Positions 34,466-42,624 of a DNA stretch of 64,000 nt are shown here, one piece after another. Numbering within the stretch: position 1 is the stretch's first letter; each line of letters starts with the position of its first letter. The translations under genes and the position numbers were made by a program. The notes under the pieces are model-generated. The model searched no databases. It was given only the letters and a program-made list of their open reading frames with translations, and was not told the origin of the DNA. This DNA is from Bdellovibrionales bacterium (GTDB taxonomy: Bacteria; Bdellovibrionota; UBA1018), in NCBI GenBank assembly GCA_016786465.1, contig JAEUWC010000003.1, positions 1 to 64,000 of the forward strand, given 5' to 3'.

Positions 34466-34777
34466 ATGGCGAAACACCGAATCGTCCGTTGGAGCAAACA
34501 GACGCTCCCCACAGATTCTGAAGTTGAAGCGTTGCTTCATGCCGAAGGTTACGAATCTTTCACTTGGTACGATGTGCCAGGCGCCACTTATCGGCGCCAC
34601 AAGCATGACTACGACGAATGCATCTGGGTGATTCAAGGCAGCATGCAATTTGAAATCGAAGGAGAAACCTGCCTTTTAAATCCGGGCGACCGGCTTTATT
34701 TGCCGAAAAGTCTTCACCACACCGCAGAGGTTCCTGGGCGCGGCGTTTCTTATTTAGTGGGGCAAAAGCGGACCTGA
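34466..34777 (+). CDS. Cupin-domain protein
   Basis: This 103-aa protein is a single cupin barrel. Motif 1 has H45, H47 and E51 (HKHDYDECIWVIQG). Motif 2 is LNPGDRLYLPKSLHHTAEVP with H84 or H85. These are the expected metal ligands. Small cupins are often dioxygenase-like or sensors, and the substrate is unknown. Its start is only 28 bp (10 bp for the GTG) from the divergent FliG-like gene, and no Shine-Dalgarno is seen, so it may be leaderless. Confidence 0.85.
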   Translation: MAKHRIVRWSKQTLPTDSEVEALLHAEGYESFTWYDVPGATYRRHKHDYDECIWVIQGSMQFEIEGETCLLNPGDRLYLPKSLHHTAEVPGRGVSYLVGQKRT

Positions 34778-34791
34778 CACCCAGGCTGGAA

Positions 34792-35514
34792 CTAAAGCTT
34801 GAATCCGGCGGCTTCTGAATCCGCCTTAAAGGTCTTCACCGTGTCCAAGCTCATTTCGAAAAGGTCTTTGCCAAAAGCAAAGGACTTCTTCAGAAGATCG
34901 CCCGGCGCTGTGATGATGTCGCATCCCATTTTTTCGGCTTGGACAATGTTGAAAGCTTCGCGAGTGCTTGCCCAAAGAAGTTCGATGTTGCGATCCGATT
35001 CGCGGCACATGGCAAGCGAAGCTTCCATAATGGGCATGGGGTCGCGACCTGTGTCGGCGATTCGTCCGGCAAAAACCGACAGAATCGAAGGGGCTCCGCC
35101 CTTCAGCGCCTGACAAACTTCCCAAGACTGAGCCAACGTGAATACGGCCGTCACATTCAATCGAACCTTGGCCTGCGAAAGTTCGCGGATGATGGGGGCT
35201 GTGGATTCTCCCTGGGTGTTGATCACAGGGATCTTCACGTAAAGTTTGTCTTTTGGCCCGGCCCAAGAGGCAATTTCCTTGGCTTGCGAAAGCATTCCCG
35301 CAAGATCGTCAGCAAAGACTTCGTAAGAAACGGGTTTTCCATCCAGTTCCGGAAGAAGTTCGCGGCAAAAGCTTCGATAATCCTTCACGCCTGACTTACG
35401 CATCAGACTGGGGTTGGTGGTGAAGCCATGGATCTTTGGATCTTTTGCAAACGAAGTCATTGCAGCGCGGTCCGCGCCGTCTAGGAAAAGTTGGATGCCC
35501 TTATTTTTCGTCAT
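34792..35514 (-). CDS. tal: Transaldolase (TalC/FSA-like)
   Basis: This 240-aa protein has the aldolase barrel of the short transaldolase family, with the TTNPSLMRKSG motif at residues 32-42 and the Schiff-base lysine K94 in LYVKIPV. NVTAVFTLAQ and FAGRIADTGRDP are further family motifs. It transfers dihydroxyacetone units in the non-oxidative pentose phosphate pathway, or acts as a fructose-6-phosphate aldolase. Length fits the 210-240 aa TalC group. Confidence 0.9.
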   Translation of the reverse strand: MTKNKGIQLFLDGADRAAMTSFAKDPKIHGFTTNPSLMRKSGVKDYRSFCRELLPELDGKPVSYEVFADDLAGMLSQAKEIASWAGPKDKLYVKIPVINTQGESTAPIIRELSQAKVRLNVTAVFTLAQSWEVCQALKGGAPSILSVFAGRIADTGRDPMPIMEASLAMCRESDRNIELLWASTREAFNIVQAEKMGCDIITAPGDLLKKSFAFGKDLFEMSLDTVKTFKADSEAAGFKL

Positions 35515-35555
35515 GCGGGCAAGATAGCTCGGCCAGGGCGGGTCTGAAAATAAAA

Positions 35556-38500
35556 TTATCGACCGTTCGTGCTGTAGCCAATCATATTGACGCCCGTAAT
35601 CGTGGAACCTGTGTACAGGCAGCTGTCTGCAGTGCCGTGACCCTGGTACGCGCCGAAGTTCGGGGTGTAAAGGCAGGTTTCGCCGGATTCACAAAGTCCA
35701 TCTTCGTTGCCAGTGCCAAAGCCTAAGCCCACCAGTTCGACGGCATTTTTCAAATAAGGGCGCGATCCGTTTTGGTTATCCGTATACAGAATATTCGGAC
35801 CCGTGTTTCCATCCAAAATCGACGGACAAGCTGACGTTGCGGTAAACGCAGGGTTCGGCGTTGATCCACTATGCGAACGGTTTCTAAGTGTTGCGTCGGC
35901 CGCCGCAGCTGACCAATCATAGATTCGGCACGCAAGTGAAGTACAAGCTTTTCTTTGGTTGCTGGTGGTCCAGAAGTTCAGGCCGTCAAAGCCCCAAGAT
36001 CGGTAAAAATTGTCAAACAAAGTCATGTCCATTCCGGAAGTGTACGCAGCCGCACCCAAAGTGTCTGAAGCGTTGAGTGTGTCGTTTGCGGTGACTTTGC
36101 CAAAAAATGCGGTGGCCACGTTCGCAGGTGTTCCAACGTTGACCCAAGTTGCTGTGGATTCGCCTGCGTTGGCGCAAGTTCCGTTCGGAATCGAAGAAAG
36201 TGAAGCACTATAGCACCCGTTTACGCCAGAATGCTTTAGCCCTAAAAGGAACAATCCCGTAAGTCGGTTTGAAGTCGACGAACTGAATTCGTCAATGAAG
36301 ATGGGATTGTGGCTAATGGCGAACTGCGAATAAGTGTTATCGGCGCCCCAAAGCGCCAGCATTCCGTAGGTGTCCGTGGTTTGCCCATTTCCGACCAAGG
36401 CGAAGTTATGAAGCACGTTCTTGGTTGACGAAGACGTTTCATCGATCGAAGCGTAGGTGGCGGATCCGCCCGTATTTGCAGCAACCGTGATCTGACTGAA
36501 AATGTTTTGCTGAGCCGCATTGTTTCGAATGGCGGTCATTTCGTTGTGCGAAAGTACGATGTTCTGAAAGACGTTTCCGGTGGGCGCAGTCGCGCCGTAC
36601 TGAACGATTCCGGAATCGACGGTGTTATTGATCGTGACGTTTCTTACCGTGTTGAAACTTGAATCCGAATCAAAACTTAGTCCGTAAGCAGTATGCGCGA
36701 TCCTTATATTAGCGATTTCGACGTTCTTGCTGGCGCCCATCAGTTCGACACCTGCGTAAGCTGCGGGTGATGAACCTGCGTTGACGATGCTTGGTCCTCG
36801 AACTTTAGAATACCTGACGTTGTACAGATACAAGGCGATCGGAGCATTTGTGAACGACTGGCCGTCGAAGACACCTTCGATCCAAATAAATTTCTGAGAT
36901 CCTGCCGAAACCATGGCCCAGTTTGAAGATCCGGGTTCTCCGTTTGCGGTGTTGACGTTCGCGGCACCTGTCAGTGAAAACGTAAACTTTGCGGGCGGAA
37001 GAATCACTAGACCAATCCCGTCACCGTTCAAATTGTATCCATCGCTGGTCCCGCTGCTGGTGACCACCCAAATGGGGTTCACGTCGCCACCGCTTGGGGT
37101 GAGCGTTCTTAGCCCTGTACCCAGCGTTTCGTCCTTGATCGTGTTGGCCCACCAGGTTCTTGGAATTGAAGTGTAAATCGGTGTTCCTGATAGGCGGACG
37201 GTGACCGCATTTTGCGCAAGTCGTGTCGGTCCGGTCGTGATCAAATCAAAAAGGTTCTTTCCCGCTTTCAGGCGAGACACCACATAGGGGTATCCGCTGA
37301 TCATGGTGCAGGTCCAATCGAATGCTCCTAAGCTATCGTCGGCGGTGATTCCGGTGCAGTTCACTGCGTCCCCAGCTAAAATCGCGCGGCGATCACCACC
37401 GTGGCGACACGCATTTCTGCCCACTTCAGTGCCCACGCAAGGATTCGACGGGGTTGCTGTAACGTAATAGGAATTCCAATGGGGTGCTGAAGCAAACTGA
37501 GGCGCTACGGCAAGAACGCGTGTAGGAAGATCAACGCTGGTCGAATTTCCTGCCAGGTCTGAAAGGGTCATTCTGAACTTAGCCAACGGAAAGTTTCCGT
37601 CTGGCATCGCAAGCGCCGTGTAACTGGCGGTCCCGCTGTTGGGGTCAAAGACTTGCGAACCCCCGAAGGTTGTTCCATCCGAAGAAAACTGAATCGTAGC
37701 CGAAGCGTTCAGGCCGCTTCCAGTTCCCGAAGCTGTCCACGAAAGTGAAACAGGTGATGCAAGCCCAGCCACCGTCGGAAGTGCGGACCAGCTTAAGGTC
37801 GGAATGATGTTATCAAAAACGACGCTTGCGGAATCCCTTCGAACCGGGCTGATATTGCCAGCGTCATCGCGCAGCCAGGCTGAAAGAACTTTGCCCCCTT
37901 GAACGCCTGGGTTCACACCCTTAGTTGTCGGAAGCGGGGTCGGGTACCAAATGCAATTCATCGGATCGGTGTCGTTTTCGTTGATACAGTACTGGGTGTA
38001 GTCCCCGGCTGGGCTACCGAAGTTAATCGGGTAGTTCGAGTTATTGGTTGGGCCCGGGATCGTCACGCTAAATGAACCCAGTGTCGGTGGCGTGATGTCG
38101 TATTGGTAAGTATAGAAAACGGATACGGTGAACGAGCAGGGTCCAGTGTTTCCGGCTGGATCAGTTCTTCTTGCCGTAAAGTTGAAGAACCCTTCGGGAA
38201 GTGCCGAGCTGGTCAATGTGATGCTGGTTCCCGCTGCCGTTCCTGACGCCCTAAGGGACGTGCAACCGGTGTCCGAGTAAAGTTGAACAAAATCACCGAC
38301 TGCAGTTCCGTCGATTTGAAATTGCGGTGTGCTGACCGTTCCCGGGTTGCTGAGCGGCGCCACCATATAGACGCCGCTGGGCGCAGCAGGCGCAGTCATG
38401 TCCAAGTTGACTGTATTCGAAGTCACCATCGGGCTGTAATTGGGAACCGTGTCCCTGATCCATGCGTAAAGGGTTTTAGGTCCGTCACCCCCAGGTACAA

Positions 38501-40934
38501 CGACGCTGGCAGGAACCGAACCGGCTTGCCAAGCGCAAGCCCCGATATTCGAATCGTTCACGTTGATGCAGTAATGGGTGTAGGCACCCGTGATGGTGCC
38601 CCAGTTCAGGCCATAGGCAGTCGTGTTTGTCGGAGAAGCATTGGTGACGGTCAGTGAAACGATTCCTAAAGTGGAAGGATCATGAGTGAAGCTTATGGAA
38701 GCCGAAGAACAAGGGCCCGTGTTTCCTGCGCTGTCGATTGCGCGGGCATAAAAGGTGTGTGCCCCCGTAGAAATCGTCGAGCTGGTTACGTCAGCTGTGG
38801 TTCCAGCTGACGTGATCGATCCGCGCAGCGACGTGCAGGCGGAATCTTCGTGGAGTTCGACGGTGTCGTTTAGAGATACGCCTGAAACGCGAATCGTCGG
38901 CGTATCATCGTTTGCGGGTGTGTAGTTAGGATTCTGAAGAGCAAGTGAACTTGGCGCAGCTGGTGCTGCCGTGTCGACGGTAAAGTTCGAAGAAGGACCC
39001 GCTGCAACAGAAAGGTTTCCGATGGTATCCGATGCAGTTCCTGCAGCAATTGAAATTCCAACCGTTCCGTTTCCCGAGCAACTGGATAGCGTGACGGTCC
39101 GTGTGCTTCCGGTTCCCGTGACGGCCTTTGAACAGGTTGCGCCACCTGTGGTGTTCAGGGTGACGTCACCGCTTGCCAAGCTGATCGCGTTTTCGCCCGT
39201 GTAGGTCACCGTGTAAGTGATGGGCGTAGAAGAATTCGTCAAGTTGCCCGACGGCATTGAAATCGCAATGGTTGGGCCTAGGTTATCGACGGTAAACGTC
39301 GAAGAAGGACCCGAAGAAGCTGCCGTATTTCCTGCAGCATCTGTTGCCGTTCCGGCTGCAATCGAAATTCCTGCGGTGCCATCACCGGTGCAGTTGATCA
39401 ACGATACGGTATAAGAACTTCCGCTTCCGCTTACGCTTTTGGAACAGGCCACGGTGCCGGTCGTGTTCACAGTGACGTTTGCTGAAAGCAAGTTCGTGGT
39501 CGTAAATCCTGAATACGTAACCGTATAGGTCACCGGCGTTGTGACGTTCGTCAGACTTGCCGATGGCGCCGAAATCGAAATTCCGGGACCTGTGTTGTCG
39601 ACGGTAAAGGATGACGAAGGGCCAGCTGCTGCAGCTAAGTTTCCGGCCCCGTCCGTTGCGGTTCCGGCGGCGATGCTGATGCCAACGGTTCCGTCACCGG
39701 TGCAGCCTGAAAGCGTGACTGTATAGCTTGCGCCTGAACCGGTCACACCGTGAGAACAGGTGGCGCCGCTACCGTTTACGGTTACGTTGGCGGGCACCAA
39801 AGACGTGGATGAATGGCCGGTGTATCCCACCGCGTAGGTGATCGAACCCGCAGAATTCGTCAATGACCCAGAAGGCGCTGAAATCGCAATCGTCGGACCC
39901 AGGTTGTCGACGGTAAACGTCGAAGAAGGACCAGCCGCGGCAGCTAAATTTCCCGCCGCATCGGCTGCCGTGCCTGCCGCGACACTGATTCCAACGGTTC
40001 CGTCACCCGTACAGCTTGAAAGCGTGACTGTATAACTTGCGCCCGACCCGGTGACAGATTGCGAACAGCTGGCTCCGCCGGTTGTGTTTTGGGTCACGTT
40101 TGCGGAAACCAGGCTTGACGTCGACTGGCCGGTATAGCTGACCGTGTAGGTGACGGATCCCGCAGAATTGATCAGCGAACCCGATGGCGCCGAAATCGCA
40201 ATCGTAGGAGGTGTCGTGTCCACCGTAGTTGTCGGACTGGCGCCCGAAGCTAGGGCGATATTTCCGGCGGCATCCATTGCCGTGCCAGCACCGATGCTAA
40301 TTCCCGCAGTTCCGTTACCTGTGCAGCTGGAAAGCGTAACCGTTCTGGTGCTTCCCGAACCGCTGACAGTCGCTGTGCAGCTAGCCCCGCCTGTCGTATT
40401 CACGATGACGTCAGGCGCGGAAAGACTAATCGAATTTTCGCCGCTATAGGTGACCGTAAAGGTTACCGTCCCGCTGGAACCCACCTGCGCAGCCGACGGC
40501 GCTGAAATTGAAATAGAAGGCGGTGTAGCGTCGTAGACATATGAAACACTGTCAGTCGAACAGCCGGCGCTGACCAAAGCGATATCCGTCTTTTTGTACC
40601 AATAAGTGTAGGTCGGTCCTTCGGTTACAGCGGGAACCGTGAAGTCTTGTTGGTTCCCTGTGGCAACTGCGCTTGATACTAAGGTCGAACAAGTAGCGTC
40701 GCTGAAAAGTTCAACGGTGTCCGTCGGTGCAGTTCCGTGAACTCGGACGGTCGGCGTAGGGTTATTTCCCGGGCTAATGGCCGGGGTCAGAAGGGTGATC
40801 GAGCTTGGAGTCGCTATTCCGTTTAGAAAATGATTCCAGTCCAGGCGAGCTGAGCATGCGCTCAGGCCGAAAACTACCGGTAGGGCAGCTGCCTGAAGCA
40901 GGTGCCGATTCAATCCCCAAAGTCCCCTGGACAT
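35556..40934 (-). CDS. Giant Ig-like repeat and beta-helix lipoprotein
   Basis: This 1792-aa protein starts at the ATG at 40934, with AGGA 5 bp upstream. It has a lipobox GLSACSA. Residues about 120-660 hold at least five Ig-like repeats of about 103 aa, each with PTIAISAPSG, YTVTLSSCTGDGTVGIS and AGTATDAAGN segments. Three further Ig-type units follow (PSSLALQ, PAAPSG and others). The last 600 residues look like a right-handed beta helix (NVEIANIRIAHTAYGL, NTVRNVTINNTVDSG, NVFQNIVLSHNEM). It is probably a surface-exposed lipoprotein for adhesion or carbohydrate contact. Confidence 0.85.
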   Translation of the reverse strand: MSRGLWGLNRHLLQAAALPVVFGLSACSARLDWNHFLNGIATPSSITLLTPAISPGNNPTPTVRVHGTAPTDTVELFSDATCSTLVSSAVATGNQQDFTVPAVTEGPTYTYWYKKTDIALVSAGCSTDSVSYVYDATPPSISISAPSAAQVGSSGTVTFTVTYSGENSISLSAPDVIVNTTGGASCTATVSGSGSTRTVTLSSCTGNGTAGISIGAGTAMDAAGNIALASGASPTTTVDTTPPTIAISAPSGSLINSAGSVTYTVSYTGQSTSSLVSANVTQNTTGGASCSQSVTGSGASYTVTLSSCTGDGTVGISVAAGTAADAAGNLAAAAGPSSTFTVDNLGPTIAISAPSGSLTNSAGSITYAVGYTGHSSTSLVPANVTVNGSGATCSHGVTGSGASYTVTLSGCTGDGTVGISIAAGTATDGAGNLAAAAGPSSSFTVDNTGPGISISAPSASLTNVTTPVTYTVTYSGFTTTNLLSANVTVNTTGTVACSKSVSGSGSSYTVSLINCTGDGTAGISIAAGTATDAAGNTAASSGPSSTFTVDNLGPTIAISMPSGNLTNSSTPITYTVTYTGENAISLASGDVTLNTTGGATCSKAVTGTGSTRTVTLSSCSGNGTVGISIAAGTASDTIGNLSVAAGPSSNFTVDTAAPAAPSSLALQNPNYTPANDDTPTIRVSGVSLNDTVELHEDSACTSLRGSITSAGTTADVTSSTISTGAHTFYARAIDSAGNTGPCSSASISFTHDPSTLGIVSLTVTNASPTNTTAYGLNWGTITGAYTHYCINVNDSNIGACAWQAGSVPASVVVPGGDGPKTLYAWIRDTVPNYSPMVTSNTVNLDMTAPAAPSGVYMVAPLSNPGTVSTPQFQIDGTAVGDFVQLYSDTGCTSLRASGTAAGTSITLTSSALPEGFFNFTARRTDPAGNTGPCSFTVSVFYTYQYDITPPTLGSFSVTIPGPTNNSNYPINFGSPAGDYTQYCINENDTDPMNCIWYPTPLPTTKGVNPGVQGGKVLSAWLRDDAGNISPVRRDSASVVFDNIIPTLSWSALPTVAGLASPVSLSWTASGTGSGLNASATIQFSSDGTTFGGSQVFDPNSGTASYTALAMPDGNFPLAKFRMTLSDLAGNSTSVDLPTRVLAVAPQFASAPHWNSYYVTATPSNPCVGTEVGRNACRHGGDRRAILAGDAVNCTGITADDSLGAFDWTCTMISGYPYVVSRLKAGKNLFDLITTGPTRLAQNAVTVRLSGTPIYTSIPRTWWANTIKDETLGTGLRTLTPSGGDVNPIWVVTSSGTSDGYNLNGDGIGLVILPPAKFTFSLTGAANVNTANGEPGSSNWAMVSAGSQKFIWIEGVFDGQSFTNAPIALYLYNVRYSKVRGPSIVNAGSSPAAYAGVELMGASKNVEIANIRIAHTAYGLSFDSDSSFNTVRNVTINNTVDSGIVQYGATAPTGNVFQNIVLSHNEMTAIRNNAAQQNIFSQITVAANTGGSATYASIDETSSSTKNVLHNFALVGNGQTTDTYGMLALWGADNTYSQFAISHNPIFIDEFSSSTSNRLTGLFLLGLKHSGVNGCYSASLSSIPNGTCANAGESTATWVNVGTPANVATAFFGKVTANDTLNASDTLGAAAYTSGMDMTLFDNFYRSWGFDGLNFWTTSNQRKACTSLACRIYDWSAAAADATLRNRSHSGSTPNPAFTATSACPSILDGNTGPNILYTDNQNGSRPYLKNAVELVGLGFGTGNEDGLCESGETCLYTPNFGAYQGHGTADSCLYTGSTITGVNMIGYSTNGR
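38980..40550 (-). repeat. Coding tandem repeats of about 310 bp (Ig-like units)
   Basis: Five consecutive units of about 310-315 bp show high nucleotide similarity, for example the recurring GTCGACGGTAAA and AAGGACC blocks near 38976, 39288, 39598 and 39909. They invite recombination and copy-number change. Confidence 0.75.
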
Positions 40935-41072
40935 CAATTCCTATCGTTTCATGACAGATGGTGTGTGCGTAATGCGTCATGTTTGACACAGTTTCATTCA
41001 TTATTTCAATGAGTTACGAGCGAAAACGATCCCCTTGCGTGACTGGGGCCAATATGATTAGTTGCCGTCGCG

Positions 41073-41780
41073 ATGCGGTGCGTTATTTTCATCACTTTAC
41101 TGGCCTCTTTGGGAATGGGTTGTGGGCGAAAGTGCGAACTTCCGGAACCACAATCGGCCAGCCTGATGGCGCCTTTGGAATATGAATCGACCGTCAAGGT
41201 GAAGATCGATTCTAGTTTTTCACCTTTCCAGCAACTGGAAATCCGCCAGGCGGTGATGCAATGGAACCGTTTCAGCGACGAAAAGCTTCGGTATGCGTTT
41301 TTTGCGACTGAAGTCGCGACCCCAACGGGAGCCGATCGTCCCAAGAACATTGGTGACTGTGACTTTTCGGGCTCGTCAGACAGTGAATTCTGGATCCTTC
41401 GTGAAGAAGATAGCGGACGCTGGAAGTCATTGGGGCTGACCAACAGCAACCCCGGTGTCACCATTCGTTGCGGAAGCGGCAGCTCGATATCGCAACAGGT
41501 CATCTTCTTGAATACGTCTTTGGTTGACCCTCGCCAATTCGTCAGTGTAGCTCTGCACGAACTGGGACATGCAGTAGGCCTGGATCACAGCTGCCAGCTG
41601 GCGGGTGGAAGCAAGGACTTCGTCGCCTGCGGTTCGGTCGGCAGTCCGCACCCTTACCGGGAAGCGGTCATGTATCCGGCATTGAGATCCATTCTTCCTT
41701 TGACGGGTCAGCCCGAAAAGAAGGAAGTCCTAATGGGTAACGATCACGAACGCGCAGCTTGCTTGTACGGCGCCCAGTAG
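41073..41780 (+). CDS. Matrixin-like zinc metalloprotease, lipoprotein
   Basis: This 235-aa protein has a short lipoprotein signal (ITLLASLGMGC). The metzincin site HELGHAVGLDH lies at residues 162-172 (HExxHxxGxxH; zinc ligands H162, H166, H172), with a Met-turn AVMYPAL at M200. Family members cleave proteins outside the cell. Divergent from the giant surface lipoprotein and 138 bp away, it could process surface or prey proteins, though that is inference. Confidence 0.88.
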   Translation: MRCVIFITLLASLGMGCGRKCELPEPQSASLMAPLEYESTVKVKIDSSFSPFQQLEIRQAVMQWNRFSDEKLRYAFFATEVATPTGADRPKNIGDCDFSGSSDSEFWILREEDSGRWKSLGLTNSNPGVTIRCGSGSSISQQVIFLNTSLVDPRQFVSVALHELGHAVGLDHSCQLAGGSKDFVACGSVGSPHPYREAVMYPALRSILPLTGQPEKKEVLMGNDHERAACLYGAQ

Positions 41781-41788
41781 AAACTTCT

Positions 41789-42406
41789 ATGATCCTTTTA
41801 CTTTCAGCAATCACGATCGGCTTCATCCATAGCCTTTCGCCCGCACATTGGCTGCCGATTGTCCTTTTAGGTAAGGGGCGCCGCTGGAAGCCGGAAGGTG
41901 TCGCGGCGGCTTCCTTGGTCACTGGATTTTCCCACATCGTCGTCACGTCTGCGATTGCTCTTTTGGCCGTTTTCCTAGGAGAGAAAATCCTGGGTACCGA
42001 TCTTGAAAGATTCGAAACCTATTCGGGCTATGGTTTGATTTTTTTTGGGGTGATCTACGGTGGGCTCGCTTATTGGAATCACTACCGTTGCCATGGCCAT
42101 GGTCACCACGGTCCAGATCCTAAGTCTGAAAAATCCAAACGTCCGATCGGTTTCTTAATCGCAGTGGGGCTTGCTCCCTGTGTTGCGATTCTTCCACTTT
42201 TGATTGCAGCCGGATTGAAAGGATGGGCTTCTTTCACGACCTCAGCCTTGGCATTTTCTTTGGGCGTTTTTGCGGCGCTCGGCTTTTCGACCTATGCCGT
42301 ATCGCGGGGGGCTTTGAAATTGGATCATCCTTTTTTGGAACATTACGGCGACGTCGTCACCGGCGTGGGCGTCGCTCTTACCGGCCTTTTTGTGGCCAGC
42401 ATTTAA
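41789..42406 (+). CDS. NicO/RcnA- or UreH-like metal transport membrane protein
   Basis: This 205-aa protein has about six membrane segments. The N-terminal GFIHSLSPAHWLPIVLLGK has the conserved H and the PxHW-type motif of the UreH/RcnA/CcdA-like superfamily. A cytosolic His-rich loop (HYRCHGHGHHG) is typical of nickel/cobalt exporters. The second half repeats the pattern (GLAPCVAILPLLIAA). It probably exports Ni/Co or another metal. It starts 8 bp after the protease stop and precedes the FmdB-like zinc ribbon by 11 bp. Confidence 0.7.
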   Translation: MILLLSAITIGFIHSLSPAHWLPIVLLGKGRRWKPEGVAAASLVTGFSHIVVTSAIALLAVFLGEKILGTDLERFETYSGYGLIFFGVIYGGLAYWNHYRCHGHGHHGPDPKSEKSKRPIGFLIAVGLAPCVAILPLLIAAGLKGWASFTTSALAFSLGVFAALGFSTYAVSRGALKLDHPFLEHYGDVVTGVGVALTGLFVASI

Positions 42407-42417
42407 TCGAGGGACCT

Positions 42418-42624
42418 ATGCCTTTGTATGAGTACCGTTGCGAAAAATGTGAAAAGACGATCGAAGCGATGCAGAAGTTTTCAGATGCTCCGCTAGAAAC
42501 GTGCGAATTCTGCGGCGGAAAACTACACAAGCTCATGAGCCTGAATTCCTTTTCGCTGAAAGGAACGGGCTGGTATTCGACGGATTACAAGAAATCGACT
42601 TCTTCTTCGTCTGAATCGAAGTGA
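42418..42624 (+). CDS. FmdB-family zinc-ribbon protein
   Basis: This 68-aa protein starts MPLYEYRCEKCEK and has a second CEFCGG, giving the CxxC..CxxC zinc ribbon of the FmdB/putative regulatory family. A serine/lysine-rich tail follows, as usual. The function of the family is poorly defined. It is co-directional with the metal transporter, and its stop directly abuts the convergent 1177-aa gene. Confidence 0.88.
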   Translation: MPLYEYRCEKCEKTIEAMQKFSDAPLETCEFCGGKLHKLMSLNSFSLKGTGWYSTDYKKSTSSSSESK

